NCBI GenBank assembly: GCA_902800965.1
Contig: CADCGK010000002.1
Location: 124,001-188,000, forward strand
Source of the DNA: an uncultured Bacteroidia bacterium
GTDB taxonomy: Bacteria; Bacteroidota; Bacteroidia; Bacteroidales; F082
Length of the DNA stretch: 64,000 bases
Direction: 5' to 3'
Shown: positions 1 through 10,200 of the stretch, piece after piece
How the letters are laid out: the number at the start of each line of letters is the position of its first letter
Position numbering within the stretch: the stretch's first letter is position 1
The notes under the pieces: model-generated
What the model saw: the letters and a program-made list of their open reading frames with translations, nothing else
Told to the model about the DNA's origin: nothing
The model's database searches: none
Program-made: the position numbers and the translations under genes

Positions 1-1693
1 CTACGTGTGGAAAAACGACCGATGGACCGTGAACGCATTCGCCAGTAGCTATTTCTATCATGGCGAAGCGAAATCTGAAAACGACAGGAACCTCTTTATC
101 AGAGATGAAAACGGTCAATTCATCCCGACAAGCCAGACGCATAGCATCCGGTATGACAAATACTTCACATACAGCCCAGGGGGCTCTCTCAACGTCACTT
201 ACACGCCCGATGAGAAGAACACTTTCGCGTTGTGGTTAAACTGCTGGGACTCTTTTGGTCCTGTGGAAGGTACCACCGAGCGGAAACGAACGGAGTTCAT
301 GGAACTGGCAGGCACCTACGAATATGTTTTTGTCGACCATTCCTATACCAACTACTTGTTTTTCAGTTCAGGCTTGTATTACCAACATAAGTTCAATGAA
401 GAAGGGCATAACCTGACCGTTCGCGCCAATGGCAACTGGAATCGCAACGCCGTGCCTTTGGAGGACCGCACCACTTATACACTTCCTGCACCCCGAGAGG
501 ATGCTTTTCGCATGGACTACCACATGTCGAGCGTACCTTTATCGGCCAATATCGATTATAACCTTCCCTACTCGAAAAACGGAGAATTCAGCCTGGGGCT
601 CAATGGCAGCTGGGAATCAGGCTTCACGCGGAACGACGTGGACACCTTGATTGGCGACACGTATGTGAAAGACCCGTTCATGAGCTACCACTATCGCACC
701 AAGGACCAGAAACTGGGCGGTTATCTCATGATACGACATCGTTTCGGAGATTTTACGTTGCAGCCGGGCATCAACCTAAATTATTATCGAACTAGCATTG
801 TTTATCCAGATACGCCTAATTATCCGTATATTATTGACTCTCAAACTTATCATTATTTCAACATCACGCCTTCATTGCACCTCTCCTATCGCACGCCCTC
901 GATGCATAACTACAAGTTGAGCTATACCAGAAGGGTCAACCACCCCACTGCAAAACAGCTCAGTCCTTTCAACATCTACGACACCGAGATCTACCTCACG
1001 GGTAATCCCTATCTGGAACCCGTTTACACACAAAACTTGGAAGCCAGCTGGACCAAATATTGGAACGACTTCGGGTCAGTGGGATTGACAGGCTACTATA
1101 AAAGCAAGAAAAATGAAATCACCTCCATCAACGAGTCGGGTTATCACGAGCATTATGGCCGAGTAGTGCTTTTCTCGAGGCCAGTCAATGTGGGTCGTTC
1201 CTACACGACAGGGGGCGAATTCAACATGATGTACCGCCCCAACGGGATGTTCAACCTGCGATTCTATGCCAATGTCTATGACTCCTATCTCGAGACCAAT
1301 TATGGGGTACTGGATCAATGGGAAAAGAACGAGATGTGGTCATACAGCTTTCAGCTGAGTGCCTGGGCTAAGCTGTGGGATCGGTTGGAGATCCACGCTT
1401 CAGGGTATTATTCTTCTCCCGTGCAGCGTTTGTTCAACCAGGTCAGCGCCAACTATTCCATCGATTGCGGGATGCGCACCGATTTCTTCAACCACAAGCT
1501 GTCGGTGTTTGTCAACGGCTATGACCTCTTCGGCCTGATGCGATACAGTAACACTTACACCAACCCGATATCAAGCGGCAGTTACTCCAGCCGAAGCAAT
1601 AGCACCTATCTTTGCGCTGGTTTCACCCTACGGTTCGGGAATGTCGAACTAGAAAACGAGGCGCAAACCGCCGGAGAAAAAGGAGGACAATGA
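1..1693 (+). CDS. TonB-dependent-receptor-like outer membrane beta-barrel protein (5' partial)
   Basis: The reading frame is open at the left edge of the window, so only the C-terminal part (about 560 residues) is seen. It consists of alternating aromatic and polar strands typical of an outer-membrane beta-barrel, with many Tyr/Asn/Gly-rich strand pairs (for example LSYRTPSMHNYKLSYTRRVN). This matches the OMP beta-barrel family of Bacteroidota that resembles TonB-dependent receptors but is usually encoded without a SusD partner. The last barrel strand (AGFTLRFGNVE) is followed by a short charged tail of about 15 residues, which is unusual because such barrels normally end in an aromatic residue. 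The plug domain and signal peptide, if any, lie outside the window. The substrate cannot be told. Confidence 0.75.
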   Translation, partial: YVWKNDRWTVNAFASSYFYHGEAKSENDRNLFIRDENGQFIPTSQTHSIRYDKYFTYSPGGSLNVTYTPDEKNTFALWLNCWDSFGPVEGTTERKRTEFMELAGTYEYVFVDHSYTNYLFFSSGLYYQHKFNEEGHNLTVRANGNWNRNAVPLEDRTTYTLPAPREDAFRMDYHMSSVPLSANIDYNLPYSKNGEFSLGLNGSWESGFTRNDVDTLIGDTYVKDPFMSYHYRTKDQKLGGYLMIRHRFGDFTLQPGINLNYYRTSIVYPDTPNYPYIIDSQTYHYFNITPSLHLSYRTPSMHNYKLSYTRRVNHPTAKQLSPFNIYDTEIYLTGNPYLEPVYTQNLEASWTKYWNDFGSVGLTGYYKSKKNEITSINESGYHEHYGRVVLFSRPVNVGRSYTTGGEFNMMYRPNGMFNLRFYANVYDSYLETNYGVLDQWEKNEMWSYSFQLSAWAKLWDRLEIHASGYYSSPVQRLFNQVSANYSIDCGMRTDFFNHKLSVFVNGYDLFGLMRYSNTYTNPISSGSYSSRSNSTYLCAGFTLRFGNVELENEAQTAGEKGGQ

Positions 1694-1732
1694 AAAAGTT
1701 AGGAGTGAGGAGTTAGAAGTGAGGAGTATGTA
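1687..1732. repeat. Degenerate short direct repeat (gttaggagtgagga units)
   Basis: Directly after the receptor stop codon the sequence runs through near-identical units of the form GTTAGGAGTGAGGA and GTTAGAAGTGAGGA. Such repeats are seen between genes in other Bacteroidota. No coding or terminator role is apparent here. Confidence 0.5.
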
Positions 1733-1744
1733 AAACAAAATGAC

Positions 1745-1752
1745 TATTTTTG
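1745..1752 (+). promoter_or_regulatory. Bacteroidota -7 promoter box (TATTTTTG)
   Basis: TATTTTTG matches the TAnnTTTG -7 consensus of the primary sigma factor of Bacteroidota. It lies 13 bases before the ATG of the HTH regulator, giving a very short leader. Confidence 0.6.
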
Positions 1753-1765
1753 CGTTAAACTAAGT

Positions 1766-2722
1766 ATGATGCTTGAACTCCTATATAAATCGAGATGCTG
1801 GATTGCCTTCGCGTTCATCGCGCTGTTGACGGCCTGTAACGTGAAGTCTGACATTGATAACATGGAGCGATTGGTCATGGAGATCGAAAACAAGTTCGAG
1901 CGCGGGGAGGACATCTCACAAGACACCTCTATTTTTCAGGCGAGGCGCTATTTCGACCTCACTGAAGATGTTGAAATGAAGACACTATCCGCTTTGTACA
2001 GCGGTTGTGTGTATTGGCAGCAGAACAATTATGATTCCGCCATGAAAGCCTTGGACGAAGCTATCACCACCGCTAAGGAGAGCGAAGACCTCAGGCTGAT
2101 GGAAAAGGTACAAACGACCATTTCGGCTTTACATGGCGACCTGGACCACACCGAAAACATGATCAGCGTGTTTTTGCGCCGCAGAAGGATGCTCAACATC
2201 ATCCTCTTGGCTTTGGTAGCTGCTATCGGGGTGGTATTATTCCTCCTCTACCGTTCCGCACAGAAACGGGCCACCCTCGCCGAGTTGAAGCTCAGCATGG
2301 CCGAACTGCAAAAAGAATCCGAGAACTTGGCCGAAACCAACCGCGACAACCTCTTCCAACGGGCGATGATGATTTACAAGGTCTTCCTCATCGGAGAAAA
2401 GAAGGACATCGACATGGAGACCTTCAACAAGGTAAAATCCAGCGTTTGCGGAAAGGATGCCGACACCGCCTACGAAGCCATTTTCGATGCTTATCAACAA
2501 GTCTATCCCGAGGTGGTGCAACGCCTCCGCAATCATCAGCCCGCCTTGACCGAAAGCGAGTTCAAAGTCGCTATCCTCTCCATGATGCCTTTCAGCGTGA
2601 AAGAAGTGGCTGATATATTAAAGGTCTCTCCTGCCATGGTCGGCAAATGCCGGACAGGAATCCGGAAGAAATTTGGAATTACGGAAGCAAGAGGGAGTAT
2701 TGAGGAAACTATAACAAATTAG
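1766..2722 (+). CDS. Membrane-anchored HTH transcriptional regulator with lipoprotein-like N-terminus
   Basis: 318 residues. The N-terminus has a hydrophobic signal ending in LLTAC, a lipobox-like site. Residues about 30-125 are helical and TPR-like. A single membrane segment lies at about 142-163, followed by a coiled coil (about 168-195). The C-terminus (about 262-305) contains a LuxR/sigma-4-type helix-turn-helix (EVADILKVSPAMVGKCR). This sensor-TM-coil-HTH layout is common in Bacteroidota for membrane-tethered regulators whose DNA-binding part faces the cytoplasm. The sensor part here is shorter than the usual 8-12 TPR version. It follows the receptor gene on the same strand but has its own -7 box. 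The target genes are unknown. Confidence 0.7.
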   Translation: MMLELLYKSRCWIAFAFIALLTACNVKSDIDNMERLVMEIENKFERGEDISQDTSIFQARRYFDLTEDVEMKTLSALYSGCVYWQQNNYDSAMKALDEAITTAKESEDLRLMEKVQTTISALHGDLDHTENMISVFLRRRRMLNIILLALVAAIGVVLFLLYRSAQKRATLAELKLSMAELQKESENLAETNRDNLFQRAMMIYKVFLIGEKKDIDMETFNKVKSSVCGKDADTAYEAIFDAYQQVYPEVVQRLRNHQPALTESEFKVAILSMMPFSVKEVADILKVSPAMVGKCRTGIRKKFGITEARGSIEETITN

Positions 2723-2724
2723 GT

Positions 2725-3861
2725 TTAAAACCTATAAACCAGCAATCCTTTCAGCATCCAGTCGTGGAAGATGCCCCGATAATCAAGATCGGTTAGATAT
2801 TCCGAGAGATCCTCGTGGTGGGCGTTGAAAGCATCGCGGCTGCGGAAGAAGAAACGGTTGTAGGTGAACTGGGTGGAGAAATAAACCCGTCCCATGGTGA
2901 GGCTGACAGCGGCACTGCCGATGTAATTGGGCATAGGATAGCACATCACCTTGGATGTTTTTTCGCCCAAGTTCATGTCATCGTCATATTCGTAAGAAGT
3001 GGTCTTAAGGTAGTTGAACAAGGTAATCACCGGCATGGCGGTAAGGTTGATGGTAAGGTTGCGAAGTCCTTCGTCACGCTGCCCTACGGGATCTCGATGC
3101 CATGGTACAAAATTGACCGAATAGCCTCCACCCACCGAAGCTTGCATGGTGGCGAAGCAGTCCAATAAATTGTAGCTATCCATCGCAGCTTCATGGGAAT
3201 TGTACAGGTCGCCTTGCATGTAGCGCGCCGTCAACATCCACGAGCCTGCCGTACGCCGCTGCACCAGCCCCATCTTATATGCGGCGGGATACGCAAAGCG
3301 CTTGTTGTTGAAGACATAATAACCGTCCATCGTGAAACTTCTTAAGGCAGCCATTTCCTCAGAAGTGAATTCATCATGCAGATAGAAATCATCGCTCTCT
3401 TCCCCCAGCGTTAATCCTGAGACGAATTGATTGGTGATTTTGAAGTAATTGAGGCGCACGCCCCACGACTTCCCTACGATATTGAAAGCAAAAGAACTTT
3501 TTTTCGCAGCGCTTCGAGGCCCCACTTCGAGCCCATAGCCGAAACCCACATTGCCATAGCCGACTTCAAGGCCGATCTTTTTGCAAAGTCCCTCGCCAAG
3601 GCTGTAACTTGAGATACCTGTGAGTGGACTTCCATCTGGCATATTAATGCCGAAATTGACATCCACGTCGAAGCCCGCTTTTTGTCCAGTAGTGAACAAT
3701 CCCAAAGAAAAGCATGGCTTCGGCTGATAAATGCAGGTCGTGTCAACCACGGCGGGCTTGGTCAAAAAACGGTTGACCTTTTGCCCCAAAGTGGAATTTT
3801 GGGCTTGCACACTTATCACAGCAACAAGCAAGACAACAGATAGAAAATAACGTTTCATCAC
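2725..3861 (-). CDS. DUF4421 family outer-membrane-like protein
   Basis: 378 residues with a clear signal peptide (MKRYFLSVVLLVAVISVQAQ). The N-terminal region (KVNRFLTKPAVVDTTCIYQP) and the following beta-strand-rich body match the DUF4421 family, found only in Bacteroidota and of unknown function; a barrel or envelope location is likely. The protein ends in YRF, as outer-membrane barrels often do. The gene starts 5 bases after the stop of the HAD-GNAT gene, so the two are probably co-transcribed. It converges on the HTH regulator with only 2 bases between stop codons. Confidence 0.7.
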   Translation of the reverse strand: MMKRYFLSVVLLVAVISVQAQNSTLGQKVNRFLTKPAVVDTTCIYQPKPCFSLGLFTTGQKAGFDVDVNFGINMPDGSPLTGISSYSLGEGLCKKIGLEVGYGNVGFGYGLEVGPRSAAKKSSFAFNIVGKSWGVRLNYFKITNQFVSGLTLGEESDDFYLHDEFTSEEMAALRSFTMDGYYVFNNKRFAYPAAYKMGLVQRRTAGSWMLTARYMQGDLYNSHEAAMDSYNLLDCFATMQASVGGGYSVNFVPWHRDPVGQRDEGLRNLTINLTAMPVITLFNYLKTTSYEYDDDMNLGEKTSKVMCYPMPNYIGSAAVSLTMGRVYFSTQFTYNRFFFRSRDAFNAHHEDLSEYLTDLDYRGIFHDWMLKGLLVYRF

Positions 3862-3866
3862 TTGTG

Positions 3867-5039
3867 TTAATAACGATTTAATCTCATAATCTTCACTGGC
3901 CTTTCGTCACCATGATAAAGATGGCTGCACCAGTTGATTTTCCCAGTGTCACGAAAACCACATTTCTCCATCACCCGGCCTGAGGCTAGATTATCCACAA
4001 AGAAGTCGGCCAAAAGGGTTTGGAATTGCTTCACGTTGAAGCAATAGTCAATCATGGCTTGAAGTGCTTCCGTACAGAGGCCTTGGTTCCAATAGGGCTT
4101 AGCAATCCAGTAACCCAACTCGGCATCGTCAGGGGCGATGTCGATGTTGCTCTCGCCGTGGGCGTAATAGCCCATGCAGCCGACAGGTTCTCCCGTTTCT
4201 TTGAGCTCCAGCGCCCAGGTATGACCGTTTGAGAAGATATTGCGAATCACCTGAAGGCTATCTTCAACGGACTGATGTGGCGGCCAGCCCGCACGGGGAC
4301 CCACCTCGGGATCAGAGGCATATTTAAAAAGGACTTCGGCATCCTTATCAAACCAAGGGCGAAAACGAAGGCGTTTCGTTTCCAACAAATTACTCTCATC
4401 CAACAAACACTTTTGAAGTTCTTCGACCGTATCGGCAATCCTATTTCCTGCCAGCTGTTCACGGGTGCGGTTACCCCAACTGACGGCAATGCCGTCGATG
4501 CCACCATTGGCGGCAGTCTGCATGTCAGTGTTGGAGTCGCCCACCATGACCGCATCCGCAGGTACACAATTCGCTTTGGCCAGCACGGAGGCAACAATCT
4601 CGGGTGCCGGCTTCATGGGATAGCCCACCCGGTTGCCGAAGATGGCAACAAAAACGATGTCTGGAAAAAACTCGTGAATGAGCCGCTCGGTGCCCTCTTG
4701 AACCTTGTTGGAGACAACGGCCAACTGAACGTCACGGGCATACAAGTCGTTAAGCAGTTCCACGATACCCGGGAAGGGACGAGTATGTTCGTCGATATGG
4801 GCCAAGTAATACGCCTTGAACTCCGCCACGCAAGTTTCAAGATAGGCATCGTCCAGTTCCATCGGAGAGAAGGCTTTACGAATCAAGTTACGGATGCCGT
4901 GACCCACCATCTTACGGTATTGCTCCACGGTGTATTGGGGCATCCCATGGCGTTCCAAGATATAATTGACAGCATTGCCAAGGTCCTCGATGGTGTCGAG
5001 CAAGGTACCGTCAAGATCGAAAATCACTAGTTTTTTCAT
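3867..5039 (-). CDS. HAD phosphatase (phosphoglycolate phosphatase-like) fused to GNAT acetyltransferase
   Basis: 390 residues with two enzyme domains. Residues 1-213 are a HAD-family hydrolase: motif I FDLDGT (D8, D10), motif II VVSN, motif III Lys in PMKPAPE (K143), motif IV VGDSNTD (D168, D172). This is the phosphoglycolate phosphatase/Gph subgroup with a helical cap. Residues about 219-390 are a RimJ/RimL-type GNAT N-acetyltransferase (ETKRLRFRPW, then ELGYWIAKPYWNQGLCTEAL with the acetyl-CoA-binding turn). Each part is a complete domain of normal length, and no stop or frame change lies between them. The gene probably forms a two-gene unit with the DUF4421 gene downstream. The substrate of either half is not predictable. 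Confidence 0.85.
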   Translation of the reverse strand: MKKLVIFDLDGTLLDTIEDLGNAVNYILERHGMPQYTVEQYRKMVGHGIRNLIRKAFSPMELDDAYLETCVAEFKAYYLAHIDEHTRPFPGIVELLNDLYARDVQLAVVSNKVQEGTERLIHEFFPDIVFVAIFGNRVGYPMKPAPEIVASVLAKANCVPADAVMVGDSNTDMQTAANGGIDGIAVSWGNRTREQLAGNRIADTVEELQKCLLDESNLLETKRLRFRPWFDKDAEVLFKYASDPEVGPRAGWPPHQSVEDSLQVIRNIFSNGHTWALELKETGEPVGCMGYYAHGESNIDIAPDDAELGYWIAKPYWNQGLCTEALQAMIDYCFNVKQFQTLLADFFVDNLASGRVMEKCGFRDTGKINWCSHLYHGDERPVKIMRLNRY

Positions 5040-5064
5040 CTGTCTTTGTCTTCATAAAGGCGGC

Positions 5065-5158
5065 GGGTACGTCATTGCGAGGCTTTTGGCCGAAGCAATC
5101 CAGCTTGACTCAAAACAGCCAGGTTGGATTGCTTCGCTACGCTCGCAATGACGTACCC
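5065..5158. repeat. Large imperfect palindromic intergenic repeat
   Basis: The left arm (5065-5083) begins GGGTACGTCATTGCGAG and the right arm (5141-5158) ends CTCGCAATGACGTACCC, a perfect outer stem. An inner stem pairs CGAAGCAATCC (from 5091) with GGATTGCTTCG (5126-5136). It fills the gap between rocD and the HAD-GNAT gene. The sequence resembles the CGTCATTGCGAG...CTCGCAATGACG repetitive hairpins known from many bacterial genomes. It could form a cruciform or an RNA hairpin that ends rocD transcription. Confidence 0.8.
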
Positions 5159-5184
5159 GTCAAAACTCTTCCATCCTAACAAGA

Positions 5185-6417
5185 TCATTCAAACGAGGCG
5201 ATGGCCTTTTTGATGATCTCGATGGCTTCGCGAAGTTCGGCCTCGGTGATGACCAAGGGCGGAGCGAAGCGGATGATGTGCTGGTGGGTAGGCTTGGCCA
5301 GCAGGCCAAGGTCACGCATCTTCAAGCACACATCCCAAGCCTCTTTGCCGTCTTTGGGCTTAATGATCACGGCGTTGAGCAAGCCTTTACCGCGTACCTT
5401 CTCGATCATCGGACTTTTGATCTTGCCGATCTCCTCACGGAAGATCTTACCGAGACGCTCAGCGTTCTCCATCAGGTGTTCATCTTTGATGACCTGGAGG
5501 GCAGCGATGGACACGCGTGCGGCCACAGGGTTGCCACCGAAGGTGGAGCCGTGCTCACCGGGCTTGATGTTCAGCATGATGTCGTCGTCGGCCAACACGC
5601 AGGAGACCGGCACTACGCCACCACCGAGGGCCTTGCCGAGGATGAGGATGTCGGGACGGACGCCCTCGTGGTCGCAAGCCAGCATCTTACCCGTACGGGC
5701 GATACCGCACTGCACCTCGTCGGCCATGAACAACACGTTATGTTTCTTGCAGATGTCATAGCACTTCTTCAGGTAGCCGTCATCCGGGACATACACGCCA
5801 GCCTCGCCTTGGATAGGCTCCAGGAGGAAGCCAGCGATCTCGTCACCCTGTTCGTCGAGAACCTTCTCGAGGGCTGCGGGATCGTTATAAGGGATACGGA
5901 TGAAACCGGGCGTCATAGGACCGTAGTTGGCGTAGCTCTCGGGGTCGTTACTCATGGTGATGATGGTGATGGTACGGCCGTGGAAGTTGCCTTCGCAGCA
6001 GACGATCTTCACCTTGTCGTTCGGGATACCTTTCTTGACCACACCCCAGCGGCGAGCGAGCTTCAGACCGGTCTCGTCGGCTTCAGCGCCGGAGTTCATC
6101 GGCAACACTTTGTCGTAGCCGAAATACTCGGTGACATACTTTTCCCAAACGCCCAACGCGTCGTTGTAGAAAGCGCGTGAGCTGAGGGTGAGACGATTGG
6201 CCTGGTCGGTCATGGCCTTGATGATGGCTGGGTGGCAGTGACCTTGGTTCACTGCGGAGTAAGCTGACAAGAAGTCGAAGTATTCCTTGCCTTCGACATC
6301 CCAAACCTTGGCGCCCTTGCCCTTGGCGAGGACGACTGGCAGCGGGTGATAGTTATGGGCACCGTATTTATCTTCGAGGTCCATAGCCTGCTGTGATGAC
6401 GTGATTTTTTCGATCAT
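5185..6417 (-). CDS. rocD: Ornithine--oxo-acid aminotransferase
   Basis: 410 residues, normal length for ornithine aminotransferase, a class III PLP-dependent enzyme that converts ornithine and 2-oxoglutarate to glutamate semialdehyde and glutamate. Visible features: [16 protein letters not shown] (phosphate-binding and substrate region), [13 protein letters not shown] with the PLP-pyridine Asp (D233), the Schiff-base Lys in [10 protein letters not shown] (K262), and [11 protein letters not shown]. The subgroup is supported by the start ([17 protein letters not shown]) and by [13 protein letters not shown], both characteristic of RocD. It is cytosolic and links arginine/ornithine breakdown to proline and glutamate. 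It stands alone with its own promoter. Confidence 0.93.
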   Translation of the reverse strand: MIEKITSSQQAMDLEDKYGAHNYHPLPVVLAKGKGAKVWDVEGKEYFDFLSAYSAVNQGHCHPAIIKAMTDQANRLTLSSRAFYNDALGVWEKYVTEYFGYDKVLPMNSGAEADETGLKLARRWGVVKKGIPNDKVKIVCCEGNFHGRTITIITMSNDPESYANYGPMTPGFIRIPYNDPAALEKVLDEQGDEIAGFLLEPIQGEAGVYVPDDGYLKKCYDICKKHNVLFMADEVQCGIARTGKMLACDHEGVRPDILILGKALGGGVVPVSCVLADDDIMLNIKPGEHGSTFGGNPVAARVSIAALQVIKDEHLMENAERLGKIFREEIGKIKSPMIEKVRGKGLLNAVIIKPKDGKEAWDVCLKMRDLGLLAKPTHQHIIRFAPPLVITEAELREAIEIIKKAIASFE

Positions 6418-6471
6418 GATTCGATATTTAAGGATTTAAAAATTTAAAGATTCAATATTTAAATTGAGCCG

Positions 6472-6479
6472 CAAAATTA
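6472..6479 (-). promoter_or_regulatory. -7 promoter box for rocD
   Basis: On the minus strand the sequence reads TAATTTTG, matching TAnnTTTG. It lies 54 bases upstream of the rocD start codon, in an AT-rich leader. Confidence 0.5.
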
Positions 6480-6504
6480 GGGTTTAATTTTGAATAAATC
6501 AACT

Positions 6505-7149
6505 CTAAACAGCAACGTAAGGATTAAAATCCTTCTCCTCTCCGATGGTCGTGGACTCACCGTGACCAGAAAACACTTCCGTATCGTTAGGTAAGGTAAA
6601 CAAACGGCCACGGATGGACTCACGAAGCTCCTCAAAGTCGCCTCCAGGCAGGTCCGTACGACCCACGCTGCGGCAGAAAAGCGCATCACCGGTAAAGACC
6701 CAACCTTCGACAGGAGCATAAAGGCTGATGCTTCCCCGTGCATGTCCCGGCGTGCAAATCACCTCTAAACTGCTCTCTCCGATTTTGATCACTTCATCAT
6801 CCTGCAGGTCCACATCGGGAAGGTCGATATCCCCCACCGGCTGAAAGCCCAGCCACACCGCTTGACGTTTGGCCTGTGTAAAGTCAGGATGCGTGTCAGA
6901 ATGCGCAGCCACAGGGATGCCATAACGGCGCTTCACGGCGTTGTTGCCGACCACATGATCCACATGACCATGGGTGTTGATCACCATCAGCGGCTTCAGT
7001 TGATGCTGATCAATATAGCCAAACAAGCGGTCTTCCTCGGAAGCTGTGTAGCAACCGGGGTCGATGATGACACATTCCTTGGTTTCATCGAAGATCACGT
7101 ATGTGTTCTCTCCGAAGGGATTAAACACGAAAGAGTTGATTTGAAGCAT
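6505..7149 (-). CDS. MBL-fold hydrolase (YcbL/glyoxalase II-like)
   Basis: 214 residues, the usual size of the small glyoxalase-II-like metallo-beta-lactamase-fold hydrolases. The metal-binding motif THGHVDH (H60, H62, D64, H65) is intact. Further ligands sit in CTPGHARGS, FTGDALF and FSGHGEST. The N-terminus (NSFVFNPFGENTYVIFDE) is typical of Bacteroidota YcbL-like proteins. These cytosolic enzymes may hydrolyse S-lactoylglutathione-like thioesters, but the real substrate is unknown. The gene is divergent from the large envelope-protein gene to its right, and both promoters lie in the 70-base gap. Confidence 0.85.
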   Translation of the reverse strand: MLQINSFVFNPFGENTYVIFDETKECVIIDPGCYTASEEDRLFGYIDQHQLKPLMVINTHGHVDHVVGNNAVKRRYGIPVAAHSDTHPDFTQAKRQAVWLGFQPVGDIDLPDVDLQDDEVIKIGESSLEVICTPGHARGSISLYAPVEGWVFTGDALFCRSVGRTDLPGGDFEELRESIRGRLFTLPNDTEVFSGHGESTTIGEEKDFNPYVAV

Positions 7150-7171
7150 GTCGATTTGAAGAATTGTTGGG

Positions 7172-7179
7172 CAAAGGTA
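7172..7179 (-). promoter_or_regulatory. -7 promoter box for the MBL hydrolase
   Basis: TACCTTTG on the minus strand fits TAnnTTTG, 22 bases upstream of the MBL hydrolase start. It is back to back with the plus-strand box at 7192-7199. Confidence 0.5.
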
Positions 7180-7191
7180 AGGAGAATTCCG

Positions 7192-7199
7192 TATTTTTG
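7192..7199 (+). promoter_or_regulatory. -7 promoter box for the envelope propeller/barrel protein
   Basis: TATTTTTG fits TAnnTTTG. It lies 19 bases before the ATG at 7219 and supports that start over any upstream in-frame ATG, which would fall inside the divergent MBL gene. Confidence 0.6.
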
Positions 7200-7218
7200 C
7201 AGATTCAACCCGAATAAA

Positions 7219-10200
7219 ATGAAGTCGAACAGAAAACGGTTTTTGCGTTTGATGCTGTTGGCACTGCTGACAGCGATGGCTTCATTCGCCCACGCCCAGT
7301 TCTACAACGGCATGAACATGGAATTCGGCAAGAACCGTATCCAATGGAAAGACTTCCATTGGTCGTATTACCGTTACGAGAATTTCGATGTTTATTTCTA
7401 CCAAGGCGGCAATGATCTGGCCAACTATGTGCTCAACTATGCCAAAGACGCTATCCCCGAGATAGAGAAAAAATTCGGATCACATTTTGGCAACAAGGTC
7501 CAGTTTTTGGTTTTCAACAGCCTTGGCGACCTCAAGCAAAGCAACCTCAACAACGACGAGGAAGACACCAGCAATACGGGGGGTGTCACAAAAATCATTG
7601 GATCGAAGGTATTCCTCTATTTTAATGGCAATTATGCAGACTTCGAGCAACAGATCAAAGAAGGCATCGCTCATCTGCTTTTGACCCAGGTCATGAATGG
7701 CACTTCCATCGGCTCACAGATCCGAAGCTCTTACCGTTACGACATCCCTGAATGGTTCCAAAACGGATTGTGTGCCTATATCACCGAGGATTGGGATAGC
7801 TTTAAGGAAGACAGACTTCAACAAGGTATTCTATCCGGAGAGTTCAAGAAACTCAATCATTTACAGAACCAAGACGCCATCATCGCTGGCTATTCCTTCT
7901 GGGGATTTATCGAGGAAAAATACGGCACCAAGGCCTTCAACGACATCCTGATCTTGGCTGAGAGCTCCCAAAATGTGAAAAAGGCGCTACTCTATGTCAC
8001 AGGCGTGAAATACAAGGAGTTAATCAAACAATGGTACAACTTCTACGAGGCAAGATACAAGATCATCAAGCAGGAAAAGCCGACAGAACTAATGGCCCTG
8101 AAGTACCACAAACACCGCACCTATACCGAACCTGAAGTCAGTCCTGACGGCAAACGCATTGCTTACGTCAGCAACGACGAAGGAAAAGTAGGCATCTGGA
8201 TCGAAGAACTCGCCACAGGAAAGAAAGAGCGGTTGTATAAAGGCGGATACCGCTCCGACACTTGGATCGACACCTCCTTCCCGTTGCTGGCATGGCATCC
8301 GACAGGCAACATCCTGTCGTTCATCATTGAGGAGGAAGGACAGCTGCTACTATGCAACCTTGATCTGGGCACCAAAAAGCTTGGCAAAACCAATCTTTAT
8401 GAATTCCAGAAAATTACCTCATTCTCTTACGCCCATAAAGAAAGAAAAATCGTCTTGGCCGCCTCCCGCTTCGGAAAACCCGACATCTTTGTTTACAATC
8501 TGTTTTCCAACACCTTGGAGCAAATCACCGATGATTATTACACCGATTTGTCACCCGTTTTCACTTCGGATGACAAACAGATCATCTTCAGCTCCAACCG
8601 CCTTGATGAAGAGCTGGAAGTCCAGACCTCGCCCGGAATGCAGATGAAACAATTCAACCTTTTTGCCTACAACTATAAAGGCACAAAGAAGCAACTGACC
8701 AACTTGACGGCACAACATCTCTCAAGCAGCATTCTTCCCAAGACGTTCCAAGGCAACAAACTATTTTACCTGAACGACTCCAGTGGCTTCTATAATCTAT
8801 ATGAGGCAAAATTCGACAGTGCGGTAAACTATATCGACACTACCGTACATTACCGCTATTATTCTGTCAGCAAGCCTTTGACCAACTACACCACGAGCAT
8901 TATTGATTATTCATACAACCCGAGGGACAAGAAACTGGTCATGTTGATTCCCGACCTGAATGGGCAAAAATTCTATTCCACCTATTATCAACCGAATAGT
9001 GCAGCCAAAGACATCAAGCAGATGAGTCCCTACGCCCAGCAACGGCTGCTGAAAAAGAAAAAAGAAGAAGAACGAGTGGAGGGCAAAACCACCACCCACC
9101 GATTCAAAAACAGTTATAGGGAGCCTAGGAAGACAAGACCCTTGGGGCCTGCGTCCGATAGCATCCACCAGTTCACCAATCCCAGCCAGATCTCCAGTTA
9201 TATGAGACTGCTTGCGGCTAAAAAAGACACCACCGTCAGGGCCCAAAACTATTATGTGGAACTCTTTACCGACAAGCTGACGAGCCAGCTCGACTTTAGC
9301 TACATGAATTACAGCTATCAGCCTTTCTCCGGCTACGGCGGCGCCATCTATCTCAGTTCCCCGGGCAACGTCTTGTTGGGCTCCACCATGGCTGATCTGA
9401 TGGAAGACTACAAGATCGATCTGTGCGTGAAGTTGAACCGCTCTTTGATCAACAATGAATACGTGGTGCGTTTCCGCGATTTGCGTCATCGGCTCGACAA
9501 GAGTTTGACTTTACATCGCTATGTTACTGACAATTACGGAATGTATTATTATCGGACCTTCACTAACGAAGCTTTTTATACTTTAAGCTACCCATTCAAC
9601 GAAACCCTAAGCCTCCGCGGCACCGCCCTTTATCGGTGGGACAGGTCTATCAGCCTGGCCATTGATAATCAAAGTCTGGCAGAAGGAGCCACGTCTGAGC
9701 ACTTGGGAGGACTCAGAGCTGAGTTGGTTTATGACAACTCCAAGAAGCTTCAGACCAATTTGTATGTCGGGGCAAGAGGAAAGGTCTTCGCAGAATACTA
9801 TCAAACCATCAATAGAGACACCAAGAACCTCTTTGTGGTCGGCTTTGACTACCGTAATTACACACGCATCCATCGCAACTTCATCTGGGCCAACCGTATT
9901 GCAGGCAGCAGCTCATTTGGCCAGAATAAATTGATCTATTTCATGGGCGGCGTGGACAACTGGATTCTGGCAAAGTACGATTACGAAACCCCCATCGACT
10001 ACGAACAGAATTACAGGTATCAAACCTTAGCCACCAACATGAGGGGCTTCAAGCAGAACATCCGCAACGGCAACAACTTCGTAGTGCTTAATAGTGAATT
10101 GCGTTTCCCCGTGTTTAGCTACCTACTCGATAGGCCCATCAACATGCAGTTTATCAAGAATTTCCAAATCGTTGCCTTTGGTGACGTGGGCACTGCCTGG

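Noticed and set aside
4275..5030. Plus-strand frame of 251 codons opposite the HAD-GNAT gene
   Set aside because: The minus strand encodes two complete enzyme domains here; the plus frame is their shadow.
5278..6180. Plus-strand frame of 300 codons opposite rocD
   Set aside because: rocD is certain on the other strand and this frame has no known features.
8911..9489. Minus-strand frame inside the large envelope gene
   Set aside because: It is a shadow of a continuous signal-peptide-bearing gene on the plus strand.
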